Assembly: GCF_003002095.1 (NCBI RefSeq)
Contig: NZ_PVZC01000001.1
Coordinates: 744,001-808,000 of the forward strand
From: Allonocardiopsis opalescens
GTDB taxonomy: Bacteria > Actinomycetota > Actinomycetes > Streptosporangiales > Streptosporangiaceae
Length of the DNA: 64,000 nt
Direction of reading: 5' to 3'
Below, one piece after another: positions 34,431 through 42,947 of the stretch. The position numbers and the translations under genes are program-made. The notes beneath the pieces were generated by a model. That model ran no database searches and was not told where the DNA came from. It saw only the letters and a program-made list of their open reading frames with translations. Numbering within the stretch: position 1 is the stretch's first letter; every line of letters begins with the position of its first letter.

Positions 34431-35507
34431 TCACGGATCGGCGGGAGGCGCGCTCGGTTCCAGCCGGGGCGGCCCGCCGCGCACCCGCGGTCGGCGCCGC
34501 GCGCAGCCGCAGGCCGGGTGCCGCGGCCAGGAGCGGCGCTCCCACCGCCAGTCGGGCCACACGACCTCCAGGGTGCCGCCGACGGCGGCGCTGGCGAATC
34601 CGTCGAGCTGCCCGAGCGCCTGGGTGGCGGCCTGCGCCGCGGTGGCCGCGACCAGCGCCGCCGCCGAGCCGTCCTCGGAGCCGTCCAGCAGCTGCTCGTG
34701 CAGCTTCGGCCACGCGGGGTCGCGGTCGGTGCGCACGGCGTGCATGCAGCCCAGGCAGCTGGAGCCGCCCGGCAGCACCAGCGGCCCGACGATGCCGACC
34801 GCCTCGCGCACCGCCACGGCCAGGTGCGGCACGCCCTCGGCGACGAGTTCGGCGCCGAGCAGCGGGTCGACGTAGCCGCTGGAGGCGAGGACCGCGAGGT
34901 CGGGGACGCCGTCGTCGTGCACGCGGGTGCGCGGACCGGCCCGCAGCACGGCGTCGCGGACGGTGTCGGAGCGCGGGCGGCCGACATCGCTCCAGCCGGC
35001 GGCGCCCGGCCCGACGTCGGCATGGGTGGTCTCGCCGCTGGCGCGGACGGCGATGTGGCCGACGCCGGAGGCGGCCAGGGTGGTGGCGATGGCGGCGCCG
35101 AGGCGGCCACCGCCGTAGATCCGCACCATGCGCCCGCGCCGCCGCCCGATCACCGAGGCGCCGCCGTCGCCGGTGCGCAGCGCCACCGCGACCGCCGCGA
35201 TCTCGGGGGCGAGCCGGGCCAACTCGTCGGGCGGCAGGCCGGCCGGGCGGCGGTGGGCGTCGTCGAGCAGGCCGGCCGCGGCGAGCAGGGCGATGATCTG
35301 GTGCACGCACGCACGCGAGACGCCCAGCCGGCGGCCCAGCCGCAGGATCTCGCTCAGGCCGTGCCGCCCGTCGAGTGCCGCGATGAGGGGGGCGGCACCC
35401 TCGGGCAGGCCGTGCACGGCGCGGGCGCGCCTGGGGTGGGTGCCGATCTGGAGGGTGCCGGGGCTGCGCCAGAGCCGGGCGAGCGTCGGCTTGAGATACG
35501 GGAGCAT
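34431..35507 (-). CDS. ThiF/E1-like protein with N-terminal RRE-like wing
   Basis: 358 residues. The first ~100 (PLIAALDGRHGLSEILRLG ... IIALLAAAGLLDD) look like a PqqD-type RiPP recognition element. The rest is an E1/ThiF fold with a GGGRLGAAIATTLA nucleotide loop and a SSCLGCMHAVRTD CxxC; a CGC lies near the end. This domain pair is seen in ThiF-like partners of YcaO cyclodehydratases (leader-peptide-binding proteins). No YcaO or precursor gene is nearby, so a RiPP role is unproven. It is positionally equivalent to mycobacterial Rv3196. The canonical catalytic Arg and Cys of E1 enzymes are not evident. Confidence 0.72.
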   Translation of the reverse strand: MLPYLKPTLARLWRSPGTLQIGTHPRRARAVHGLPEGAAPLIAALDGRHGLSEILRLGRRLGVSRACVHQIIALLAAAGLLDDAHRRPAGLPPDELARLAPEIAAVAVALRTGDGGASVIGRRRGRMVRIYGGGRLGAAIATTLAASGVGHIAVRASGETTHADVGPGAAGWSDVGRPRSDTVRDAVLRAGPRTRVHDDGVPDLAVLASSGYVDPLLGAELVAEGVPHLAVAVREAVGIVGPLVLPGGSSCLGCMHAVRTDRDPAWPKLHEQLLDGSEDGSAAALVAATAAQAATQALGQLDGFASAAVGGTLEVVWPDWRWERRSWPRHPACGCARRRPRVRGGPPRLEPSAPPADP

Positions 35508-35559
35508 GCGCTCAGCGTGGCAGGCGGAGCGCGGATGCGGTCAGTACCGATTCCCGTCC

Positions 35560-35748
35560 TGTGGATAAGCTCCCTAGAGAATTCGGTTCGCCCTCGCCGT
35601 TTTCCACAGCGCGGCGCCGGCCGGCCCGACGGTGCCGCCCGCGGACATCGCCTGCGGGCGGGCGATGTCCGCGGCGGTGTCCGCATATGTCGCCCAGGCA
35701 AATTATTCCGGCGTGGCCTGGACCGGACCGCCGCCCCCCTGTGGAAAA
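35560..35748. other. Cluster of three consensus DnaA boxes
   Basis: TGTGGATAA (35560-35568), TTTTCCACA (35600-35608) and TGTGGAAAA (35740-35748) all match TTWTNCACA on one strand or the other. They sit in a 267-bp divergent intergenic region with an AT-rich patch AAATTATT (35700-35707) and a perfect 14-bp palindrome. There is no dnaA or dnaN here, so a chromosomal oriC is unlikely. A DnaA-titrating or DnaA-responsive control site is possible. Confidence 0.5.
35639..35674. repeat. Perfect 14-bp inverted repeat
   Basis: CCGCGGACATCGCC (35639-35652), an 8-nt loop and the exact complement (35661-35674). It lies between DnaA boxes, 100 bp before the metallopeptidase start. It could be an operator or an mRNA hairpin. 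Confidence 0.7.
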
Positions 35749-35774
35749 TCCCGCTGGTCAGCTAACGTGCAATT

Positions 35775-36329
35775 GTGCCTGTGGAACCCATCGTCGAGGT
35801 ACGGCGAAGTCCCCGGCGCAGGCGGACCGTGTCCGCCTACCGGGACGGGGACAAGACCGTCGTTCTGCTGCCCGCGCGCCTGTCCCACGCGGAGGAAGAG
35901 CGCTGGGTGTCGCGCATGCTGCAGCGGCTCGCCGCCCGCGAGATGCGGCGCAAACCCAGCGACGCCGAACTGCTCGAGCGGGCCGCCGATCTGGCGGCCC
36001 GCTACCTTGACGGCAAGGCCGCGCCCGTCAGCGTCCGCTGGGTCGACAACCAGAACTCCCGCTGGGGCTCGTGCACCCCCGCCGACGGCTCCATCCGGCT
36101 CTCCAGGCGGCTGGTCGGCATGCCGTCCTGGGTGGTCGACTATGTGCTCCTGCACGAACTCGCGCACCTGCTGGTGCCCGACCACGGACCCGAGTTCTGG
36201 AAGCTCGTCGGCCAGTACCCCAAGGCCGAGCGGGCCAGGGGCTTCCTTGAGGGCGTGGTGGCCGCGCCGCGGCTGGCCGCCCCCGACCCGGCCCTCGCCA
36301 CCCAGGGCGCCGACCCCGCCAAGCGATGA
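35775..36329 (+). CDS. YgjP-like/SprT-type zinc metallopeptidase
   Basis: 184 residues. A WGSCTPADGSIRLSRRLV block precedes the zinc site VLLHELAHLLVPDHGPEFW (HExxH plus downstream His), the signature of YgjP/DUF45 WLM-like metallopeptidases. The substrate is unknown; relatives accompany restriction systems or DNA repair. GTG 35775 is used, and a DnaA-box-like sequence abuts the start. It overlaps the next gene by ATGA. The related position in other actinobacteria is next to the DUF2342 protease. Confidence 0.88.
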   Translation: MPVEPIVEVRRSPRRRRTVSAYRDGDKTVVLLPARLSHAEEERWVSRMLQRLAAREMRRKPSDAELLERAADLAARYLDGKAAPVSVRWVDNQNSRWGSCTPADGSIRLSRRLVGMPSWVVDYVLLHELAHLLVPDHGPEFWKLVGQYPKAERARGFLEGVVAAPRLAAPDPALATQGADPAKR

Positions 36330-36976
36330 GACGTGTCGCCGCGGCGCTCGTCACCGGCCCGAGCACCGCGGCGCCCCCGGGCGTCGACCCGGCCGCCTTC
36401 GCCCTGGCGATGGCCGAGGACGTCTACGACACCCTGGCCGGCCTCGAACTGCTCACCGCCGGCCTGGTGGCCGGCCCCCGCGCCCCGCACGGCCTCGACG
36501 AACTGGTCTGGCCGGGCACCCCGCTGATCCGGCTGCCCGACGACGGCTCCGAGCCCACCCGCGCCGCGCTCGACCAGTTCGCCGCCGCGGGCGCCGACCA
36601 GGCGGCGCTGGTCGCCGCCGACGCCCCCGACCTGCCTCCGCTGCTGGTCGGCAAGCTCTTCCGCGCCCTCGGCTCCGCACCGGTCGCCGTCTGCCCCACC
36701 GCCGACGGCCGGCTCGTCGCCCTGGCCGCGCGACTGCCCGCCCCCGGCTGGCTCGGCCCCGTGGACCTCGACGGCCCCGACGCGATGGGCGCCCTCGCCG
36801 GCGCCCCCCGCCGCCGCGATGTCGCGGTCGGCCCCGGCTGGCACCGCCTCACCGCGCCCGCCGACCTCGCCCTGCTCGACCCGGGCCTGGAGGGCTGGGA
36901 CGCCACCCGCACCCTGCTCTCCCGCCCACCGGCGCCCGCGCCGGATCGGTCCGGCTCGACCACTGGCGGCGGATAG
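36326..36976 (+). CDS. Hypothetical protein, possibly DUF2064/GT-A-like
   Basis: 216 residues, starting in the ATGA overlap. The central GADQAALVAADAPDLPPLLVG resembles the GADCPDLP block of the DUF2064/TIGR04282 glycosyltransferase-like family. However, the N-terminal nucleotide-binding motif (K-x-P-x-x-G-x-x-K-T/S-R) is not evident, so activity is doubtful. The C-terminus is low-complexity (RPPAPAPDRSGSTTGGG). Coupled translation with the metallopeptidase suggests a shared process. Confidence 0.6.
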   Translation: MRRVAAALVTGPSTAAPPGVDPAAFALAMAEDVYDTLAGLELLTAGLVAGPRAPHGLDELVWPGTPLIRLPDDGSEPTRAALDQFAAAGADQAALVAADAPDLPPLLVGKLFRALGSAPVAVCPTADGRLVALAARLPAPGWLGPVDLDGPDAMGALAGAPRRRDVAVGPGWHRLTAPADLALLDPGLEGWDATRTLLSRPPAPAPDRSGSTTGGG

Positions 36977-37370
36977 CCGCCGAGCCCGCCCCGCTCGTGC
37001 TCCGGCAGCCGCCACGGCCGTGCGCCCGCGCGCCCTCGACGCCGCGGAGCTCCGGCGCGAACAGCGCCAGCACCCGCTCGGCCGAGCGGGCCGCCTGCGC
37101 CGGCGCCGGAACGAGCGGTCGCCACCCAGCGTAACGACGGAGGCGCCGCGGTTTCCGGCGGACACGGGAACCGCCATGACCTGGCACAGGGTCCGGAGCG
37201 AGCGGACACACCCGGTGACGAAGCGCACCCGCTCCTGGGCGTATCGACCCGGCTGCCGGCCGAGCCGGGAACCCGGGCCCGCGCGACTTCGGGGACGGCA
37301 CGTCACCGCGCCGCCGCAGCGGCGGAACAGGTCCGCGAGCAGAGCCACCTGCGCGGATGACCCGACCGGC
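36977..37370. other. 394-bp convergent gap with one palindrome
   Basis: No convincing gene is seen on either strand. The only notable element is an 18-bp perfect palindrome CCCGCTCGGCCGAGCGGG at 37073-37090. It has no loop and could be a terminator remnant or a protein-binding site between the convergent DUF2064-like (+) and Nudix (-) genes. Confidence 0.5.
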
Positions 37371-37955
37371 TCAGCCGCCCCGGTCGAAGCGGCTGATGGC
37401 CGCCGCCACCAGCGCGCGCACCGAGCCGTCCACGCCCTCGGGCAGGCCGCCGACCGGGAACCAGGCCAGGTCGTCGGACTCACGGGCGTCGCGGACCGCG
37501 ACGGCCCCCTCCGGGGCCACCATCGCGAACTGCACGTCGAGGTGGAAGGAGCCGCCGCCGCACGGAACGGGGTGCCGGTCGAGGCGGACCGGCCCGCCGA
37601 GCGGCCGCAGCCCGCCGATGCCCGACTCCTCGGCCGCCTCGCGCAGCGCCGCACCGAGCAGGGAGAGGTCGCCGGCCTCGCAGTGGCCGCCCAGCTGGAG
37701 CCACATCCGCAGCCGGGCGTGCAGGGTCAGCAGCACCCGCCGCCCCGAGGCGTCCAGCACCGCCGCGCTGGCGGTGAGGTGGCCCGGCAGGCAGGAGCGC
37801 CACATGGCGTCAGGGTGCGCGGAGAGGTGCGCCAGGTAGTCGCGGCGCAGGGCGTCCTGCGCACCGTCGGGCGGCGGCCAGCCCGCCAGCAGCCGCGCGG
37901 CGTCGGCGTGCAGCCCCTCGGCGACGGAGGGACCGCGCTCCGCCGCGGCCGTCAC
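37371..37955 (-). CDS. Nudix hydrolase
   Basis: 194 residues from a GTG overlapping the upstream stop. The Nudix box GGHCEAGDLSLLGAALREAAEES (GX5EX7REUXEE form) is intact, and an LQLGGHCE lead-in is typical of actinobacterial Nudix proteins of this context. The N-terminal ~50 residues form a helical cap. The substrate is unknown. It is co-transcribed with the DUF2342 metalloprotease (GTGA overlap), an arrangement I recall from other actinobacteria. Confidence 0.88.
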   Translation of the reverse strand: MTAAAERGPSVAEGLHADAARLLAGWPPPDGAQDALRRDYLAHLSAHPDAMWRSCLPGHLTASAAVLDASGRRVLLTLHARLRMWLQLGGHCEAGDLSLLGAALREAAEESGIGGLRPLGGPVRLDRHPVPCGGGSFHLDVQFAMVAPEGAVAVRDARESDDLAWFPVGGLPEGVDGSVRALVAAAISRFDRGG

Positions 37956-39343
37956 CGGTCGTCCGGCCGCTCGCCGCCGGAGTCGGGCCCGGGGTCCTCG
38001 CGCGGCGCCTCGCCGGAGCCGCCGGCCTCCAGCTCCGAGATGTCCAGCGGCGCGGCGTCCTCGTCGGTCTGCCGCCGGACGAAGCCGGCCGGGTCGTCGA
38101 GGTCGTCGGCGGAGGGCAGCAGGTCGGGGTGGTTCCACACCGCGTCGCGGCCCTCGGGACCGCGCACGGCGCCCAGCTCCCGCCACAGCTCGGCGGCCTC
38201 GCGCAGCCGGCGCGGCCGCAGTTCGAGCCCGACCAGGGTGGCGAAGGTGGTCTCGGCCGGTCCGCCGGAGGCGCGCCGCCGCCGCATCGTCTCGGCCAGC
38301 GCGGCGGCGTGCGGCAGCCGGCCGCCCACCGCTTCGTCCACCACCACGGACACCCAGCCCTCGACCAGCGCGAGCACGGTCTCCAACCGGGTCAGCGCCG
38401 CCTTCTGCTGCGGGGTCTGCTGCGGTTCCAGCAGCGCGTCGGAGCCGCTCAGCGCCTGCTGCAGCGACTCGGGGTTGTTGATGTCGACCCGCCCGATCAG
38501 GTCCTCGAACCGGGAAGTGTCGAAGTCGATGCCGCGTGCGTAGTCGGCCACCGCGCCCATCAGGTGGCCGCGCAGCCAGGGCACGTGCACGAACAGCCGC
38601 TGGTGGGCCGCCTCGCGCAGCGCCAGGTACAGCCGCACCTCGTCGTCGGGGATCTCCAGCCCGGAGCCGAACTCCGCCACACCCGACGGGATCAGCACAC
38701 CGGTGCCCGGCTTGCCCAGCGGCAGCCCGACGTCGGTGGACCCGACCACCTCGCGCCCCAGCGCGCCCACGGCCTGCCCCGACTGCTGGGCGACCATCAT
38801 GCCGCCCATCTGCCTGACCAGCCCGAGCAGCGGCCCGGCCACCGCCCGCATCTCCTCGGGCATCCCGGCGCCCATCGACTCCACCACGCGCGCCGCGATT
38901 GGATCGCACAGCTTGGACCAGGTGGGCAGGGTGTTCTCCACCCACTCCGCCCTGCTCCACGCCTCGGTGGTGCGCACCCCGGAGGGCAGGGTGGTGGCGC
39001 TGTCCAGCCAGAGGTCGGCCAGCCGCAGCGCGGACTCCACCTGGGCGCGCTGCGCCGGGCTCACGCTGGGGTCGCCGTGCTCGCTGACGGCGTGGCGCGC
39101 CACGTTCTTGGCGACGTCCCAGTTCACCGGCTCGTCACCCTGCTTGGACATCATGTCGGCGAACTGGCGGAGCATGTCGGCCATCATGTTCGGGTCGAAC
39201 ATGCCGCCGAACGGGTCCTGGGGACCGCCGCCGCCACCGCCGCCTCCGGCACCGCCGCCGGAGCCGCCCGCGCCGCCGCCGCGCCGTCCGGACTCGTCGT
39301 CTGGTTCATTTGGCATACCAAAGCCAAAGGGGACGTCACTCAC
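37952..39343 (-). CDS. DUF2342 zinc-dependent metalloprotease-like protein
   Basis: 463 residues. A Gly-rich disordered N-terminus (about 20-42) precedes a helical domain. The putative zinc motif lies in LREAAHQRLFVHVPWLRGH, a variant HxxxH-like signature of the Zincin_2/DUF2342 family, with EGWVSVVVDEAVG downstream. Family proteins were named F420-biosynthesis-associated by association only. The C-terminus is acidic. It is positionally equivalent to mycobacterial Rv3195. It starts at ATG 39343 and is divergent from the epimerase. Confidence 0.85.
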   Translation of the reverse strand: MSDVPFGFGMPNEPDDESGRRGGGAGGSGGGAGGGGGGGGPQDPFGGMFDPNMMADMLRQFADMMSKQGDEPVNWDVAKNVARHAVSEHGDPSVSPAQRAQVESALRLADLWLDSATTLPSGVRTTEAWSRAEWVENTLPTWSKLCDPIAARVVESMGAGMPEEMRAVAGPLLGLVRQMGGMMVAQQSGQAVGALGREVVGSTDVGLPLGKPGTGVLIPSGVAEFGSGLEIPDDEVRLYLALREAAHQRLFVHVPWLRGHLMGAVADYARGIDFDTSRFEDLIGRVDINNPESLQQALSGSDALLEPQQTPQQKAALTRLETVLALVEGWVSVVVDEAVGGRLPHAAALAETMRRRRASGGPAETTFATLVGLELRPRRLREAAELWRELGAVRGPEGRDAVWNHPDLLPSADDLDDPAGFVRRQTDEDAAPLDISELEAGGSGEAPREDPGPDSGGERPDDR

Positions 39344-39404
39344 GGTTCGACCTCGGGCAGGATGGAAGTATCACATCTGTCACGTTAGCTTGGAGCCGAC
39401 CGGG

Positions 39405-40523
39405 GTGAATACATCAAACGGCCAGGTTCGCCCTCGGCGCAGCACGGCCGAGGCGGGAACCCCCCACCACCGTCCAGTCGTTGCGGTCACCGGAGCGGCC
39501 GATGGAGTCGGCCGCGCACTGGTCGCGCGGCTGGCCGATTCCGACACCGCGGCCAAGGTCGTCGCCATCGACGAGCGGCGCGGTGACGTCCGGGGCGTCA
39601 CCTGGCGGCTCGTCGACGTCCGCGCGCCCCGCCTGGCGGCGCGCCTCACCGGGGTCGACGTGATCGTGCACCTCGACGACGACCGCTCCGTCGAGACCCC
39701 CGCGCGCCGCCGCCGCGCCTACAACGTGCGCGGAGCGCAGACCGTCCTCACCGCGGCCGCCGCCGAGCGCGTCCCCCACGTCGTCCTGGTCACCAGCTCG
39801 ATGGTCTACGGCGCGCGCCCCGACAACCCGGTGCCGATGGCCGAGGGCGAGCTGAGCCGCGCCGACCACGACTCCGGCCTCGTCGGCGACTTCCTGGAGA
39901 TCGAGGAACTGGCCGAGCGGGCCCGCAGGACGCATCCCGGGCTGCGCGTCACGGTCGTGCGCCCGGCCGCGCTGGTCGGCCCCGGCCTGGACAGCTACGC
40001 CACCCGCCACTTCGCCGCGCCGCGCCTGCTCACCGTGCGGGGAGCGCAGCAGCGCTGGCAGTTCTGCCATGTCGACGACCTGGTCAGCGCACTGGAGTTC
40101 ATCGTCTCCCACCGGCTGTCGGGGCCGCTGGCCGTCGGCTGCGACGGATGGCTGGACTCCCAGGAGGCGCTGGAGATCTCCGGGCTGCGCAAGCTCGAAC
40201 TGCCCGCCACGATCACCTTCGGCACCGCGCAGCGGCTGCACCACATGGGCGTCACCCCCGCCCCCGCCGGCGAGCTGGCCTTCATGGTCTACCCCTGGGT
40301 GGTCGACGCGGCCGCCCTGCGCGAGGCCGGCTGGCGCCCCGCCCACGACAACGCCGCCGCCCTGCGCGTGCTCCTCGACGCCCGCTCCGGCCACCACGCG
40401 CTCGGCCGCCACGTCGGCGCGCGAGAGGCGACCATCGCCACCGCCACCGCGGCGGGCGCCACCGTCGCCGTCATCGGCGCCGCCGTGGTGCTGCGCCGGG
40501 CCCGCAGGCGCGGCCGCGGCTGA
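39405..40523 (+). CDS. NAD-dependent epimerase/dehydratase-like protein, catalytic residues missing
   Basis: 372 residues from GTG 39405. The Rossmann motif VAVTGAADGVGRAL and SSMVYGARPDNPVP are typical of extended SDRs. The position of YxxxK is occupied by GLVGDFLEIEELAER, lacking Tyr and Lys. RVTVVRPAALVGPG and a QFCHVDDLVSAL motif remain. A C-terminal hydrophobic segment (ATVAVIGAAVVL) plus Arg tail suggests membrane anchoring. So it is probably an NAD(P)-binding or structural protein rather than a sugar epimerase. The frame is open further upstream through the metalloprotease, but that region is antisense. Confidence 0.78.
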   Translation: MNTSNGQVRPRRSTAEAGTPHHRPVVAVTGAADGVGRALVARLADSDTAAKVVAIDERRGDVRGVTWRLVDVRAPRLAARLTGVDVIVHLDDDRSVETPARRRRAYNVRGAQTVLTAAAAERVPHVVLVTSSMVYGARPDNPVPMAEGELSRADHDSGLVGDFLEIEELAERARRTHPGLRVTVVRPAALVGPGLDSYATRHFAAPRLLTVRGAQQRWQFCHVDDLVSALEFIVSHRLSGPLAVGCDGWLDSQEALEISGLRKLELPATITFGTAQRLHHMGVTPAPAGELAFMVYPWVVDAAALREAGWRPAHDNAAALRVLLDARSGHHALGRHVGAREATIATATAAGATVAVIGAAVVLRRARRRGRG

Positions 40524-40565
40524 CGCGGGGCGGCGCCGGGCGCCGCGGCCGGGTAACGTCGGGGC

Positions 40566-41075
40566 GTGGACGTCATCAGACTGATCGGCCTGAGCGAGGA
40601 CCCCATCACGGCGGACCAGGCGCTCGCCGCCGTCGCCGACCCCGGCGCGGGCGGCATCGCCGTCTTCGTCGGCGCCGTGCGCGACGACGACGCCGGCCGC
40701 CGGGTCGGCGGCCTCGCCTACTCCGCGCACCCCAGCGCCGCCGACCGGCTCAGGGAGGTCGTCGAGCGGGTCGCCGCCGACATCCCGCTGCGCGCCGTCG
40801 CCGCCGTGCACCGGGTCGGCGAGCTGGCGATCGGCGACACCGCCGTGGTCGTCGCCGCGGCCGCCGCGCACCGCGCCGAGGCCTTCGACGGCTGCCGGCG
40901 GCTGATCGACGACATCAAGGCCCAGGTGCCCATCTGGAAGCACCAGCGGTTCACCGACGGCACCGCCGAGTGGGTGGGCGCGGGTGAGGAGCCCGGCCGG
41001 CCGGGGGAGCCCGCGGACGCGGCGAGCGCGCCGACACCTCCCATAGGCACCGGAACCGGCACCGGGTACGCATAA
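40566..41075 (+). CDS. moaE: Molybdopterin synthase catalytic subunit MoaE family
   Basis: 169 residues. AVFVGAVRDDDAGRRVGGLAY corresponds to the MoaE N-terminal strand, and VHRVGELAIGDTAVVVAA, DDIKAQVPIWKHQRFTDG carry the conserved block with the catalytic Lys region. The C-terminal ~35 residues are a disordered Pro/Gly extension. It transfers sulfur from MoaD to precursor Z in molybdenum cofactor synthesis. No other moa gene is adjacent. GTG 40566 is chosen. Confidence 0.88.
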   Translation: MDVIRLIGLSEDPITADQALAAVADPGAGGIAVFVGAVRDDDAGRRVGGLAYSAHPSAADRLREVVERVAADIPLRAVAAVHRVGELAIGDTAVVVAAAAAHRAEAFDGCRRLIDDIKAQVPIWKHQRFTDGTAEWVGAGEEPGRPGEPADAASAPTPPIGTGTGTGYA

Positions 41076-41085
41076 GCTTCGCTGC

Positions 41086-42138
41086 ATGCCTGGCCTACTC
41101 CGCCGATCCCTCACCCTCATCGTCGCGGGCGCGCTCGTCCTGGTGCTGGCGGTGGCCAGCGTGCTGCTGCCCGTGCCGTACATCGTCCTGCAGCCCGGCC
41201 CCACCGAGAACGTCATCGGGGGCGGCGGCGAGCCACCGCTCATCACGGTCGACGGCCACGAGGTGCCCGCCACCGAGGGCGAGCTGCGCATGGTCACCAT
41301 CTCCTACACCGGCGGCCCCGGCAGCCCGCTCGACCTGTTCACGGCGCTGTCGGCCTGGATCGAGCCGGACCGCGCCGTGGTCCCCCAGGAGACCCTCTTC
41401 CCGCCCGACCAGAGCGCCGACGACGTCGACCAGGCCAACCAGCAGATGATGGTCGACTCCCAGACGGTCGCCACCGCCGCGGCCCTGCGCCAGCTGGAGA
41501 TGCCCGTCGAGGCCGCCGTCGCCGTCGGCGGCGTGCAGGAGGGCATGCCCGCCGACGGCGAGCTGGAGATCGGCGACGTCATCACCGAGGTCGACGGCGA
41601 GCCCGTCGACAGCCCCGAGGAGGCGGCCGGGCTGATCCGCGACCGCGAGCCGGGCAGCGAGGTCGTCATCGACGTGGACCGCCAGGGCGAGCCCACCGAG
41701 GTCGAGCTCACCACCGAGGCGGCCGAGGGCGACCCCGAGCAGAGCGTCGTGGGCGTGGTCGTGCAGGCCAGCTACGACTTCCCCGTCGAGGTCGACATCA
41801 CCGTCGAGGACATCGGCGGCCCCAGCGCCGGCCTGATCTTCGCGCTCTCGCTGGTCGACATCATCGGCGGCGAGGACCTCACCGGCGGCCACCACGTCGC
41901 CGGCACCGGCACGATCACGGTCGACGGCGAGGTCGGCCCGGTCGGCGGGGTGCCGCAGAAGCTCGTCGGCGCGGCCCGCGACGGCGCCACCGTCTTCCTG
42001 ATCCCGGCCGGCAACTGCGACGCCGCCGCCGACGCGCCCGAGGGGCTCGACGTCGTCCGGGTGGACACCCTCGACGGCGCCATCCAGGCGCTGGAGACCC
42101 TGCGCACCGGCGAGGGCGAGCTGCCCCGGTGCCCGTGA
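41086..42138 (+). CDS. PDZ domain membrane protease, Lon-like (YlbL type)
   Basis: 350 residues. One N-terminal TM (about 8-28) is followed by an extracytoplasmic region, a degenerate PDZ domain (GMPADGELEIGDVITEVDG) and a Lon-type S16 protease domain with GGPSAGLIFAL (catalytic Ser) and GGVPQKLVGAARDG (catalytic Lys). It is the counterpart of mycobacterial Rv3194c. It is likely an outward-facing quality-control protease. The mature part is strongly acidic. It is followed closely by the PPA1309 gene. Confidence 0.9.
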   Translation: MPGLLRRSLTLIVAGALVLVLAVASVLLPVPYIVLQPGPTENVIGGGGEPPLITVDGHEVPATEGELRMVTISYTGGPGSPLDLFTALSAWIEPDRAVVPQETLFPPDQSADDVDQANQQMMVDSQTVATAAALRQLEMPVEAAVAVGGVQEGMPADGELEIGDVITEVDGEPVDSPEEAAGLIRDREPGSEVVIDVDRQGEPTEVELTTEAAEGDPEQSVVGVVVQASYDFPVEVDITVEDIGGPSAGLIFALSLVDIIGGEDLTGGHHVAGTGTITVDGEVGPVGGVPQKLVGAARDGATVFLIPAGNCDAAADAPEGLDVVRVDTLDGAIQALETLRTGEGELPRCP

Positions 42139-42182
42139 CGCGGCCCGCCCGGTCCGCTCCCGGCAGCGGGCAAGATGGTGGG

Positions 42183-42686
42183 GTGCCCACACTCGCAGAC
42201 GTCGTCCACGACATCGAGCGCCACGCCGCCTCGGGCGGCTGGGACCAGCCGCCCGCGCTGTACGCCCTGGTGCCCACCGGCCGCCTCCGCGAGGAGCAGC
42301 CCGAACTCGCCGCCCAACTCGGCCTCGCCGAGTCCGAGCCCGACGGCCTCACCCCGCTGCGCCAGGACCGGCTGCCCGCCGACGTTCCGCTGGAGACGCT
42401 GCTGGAGCGGATCGCCTGGCCCGAGTCGGTGGCCGGCTGCGCCCTCGTACTGGAGCGGATCATGCTCGACGGCGCCGACGAGCCGCCGGACGGAGCCGAC
42501 CCCGCCGAATGGGCGGCACGGCAGCCCGGCCGCGAGGACGTCCGCATGGTCGCCGCCGTGCTGCGCGACGGCTCCCGCCACTCCGCGCTGCGGATGCGCG
42601 CGCACGACAGCGACGACCAGGTGCTGTCCGGCCCCGACCTCATCCCGGCGCTGACCGCCGCCCTGGCCGTGACCCTGCGCGACTGA
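42183..42686 (+). CDS. PPA1309 family protein
   Basis: 167 residues from GTG 42183. Family features are VHDIERHAASGGWDQPPALYALVPT and the C-terminal DVRMVAAVLRDGSRHSALRMRA, split here by MVAAVLRDG. The function is unknown, but it is conserved in actinobacteria between the PDZ protease and the UPF0182 protein. No signal or TM is seen. A hairpin follows at 42693-42712. Confidence 0.85.
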   Translation: MPTLADVVHDIERHAASGGWDQPPALYALVPTGRLREEQPELAAQLGLAESEPDGLTPLRQDRLPADVPLETLLERIAWPESVAGCALVLERIMLDGADEPPDGADPAEWAARQPGREDVRMVAAVLRDGSRHSALRMRAHDSDDQVLSGPDLIPALTAALAVTLRD

Positions 42687-42692
42687 ACGCTC

Positions 42693-42712
42693 CGGGCGCG
42701 TACGCGCGCCCG
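42693..42712 (+). terminator. Short perfect hairpin after PPA1309 gene
   Basis: CGGGCGCG, loop TACG, CGCGCCCG (42693-42712), an 8-bp GC stem 7 bp after the stop codon. It probably separates the PDZ-PPA1309 transcript from UPF0182. The remaining gap to 42947 shows no other clear signal. Confidence 0.55.
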
Positions 42713-42947
42713 TCCGGCCGCACGGGACGGACACGGCGGAGCGCGGGGGGCGACGCCGCCGCACGCATCTACTACATTGCAGAGACCGAGCGGCTCCCCG
42801 CGGCCGCCGCCCGCGACGCCCGTCCCGCACCCGCGGCGCCCGGGAACCCGGCGGCTCGGCGGCGAGTTGAAGACAAGAGAAGCCATGGCATGCGGCGGTC
42901 ACCACGCCCCGAGCAGCCTGTAGAGATCGACCCTGATAGGGGGAGGC

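Noticed and set aside
35508-35774. Chromosomal oriC
   Set aside because: Three DnaA boxes are present but dnaA, dnaN and the dense box array of actinobacterial oriC are absent.
36849-37301. Minus-strand ORF in the convergent gap before the Nudix gene
   Set aside because: No RBS, no domain, and amino-acid composition typical of shadow frames; it also overlaps the end of the plus-strand gene.
42129-42182. Upstream start for the PPA1309 gene
   Set aside because: It would overlap the PDZ protease stop and adds residues with no family match; GTG 42183 fits the conserved N-terminus.
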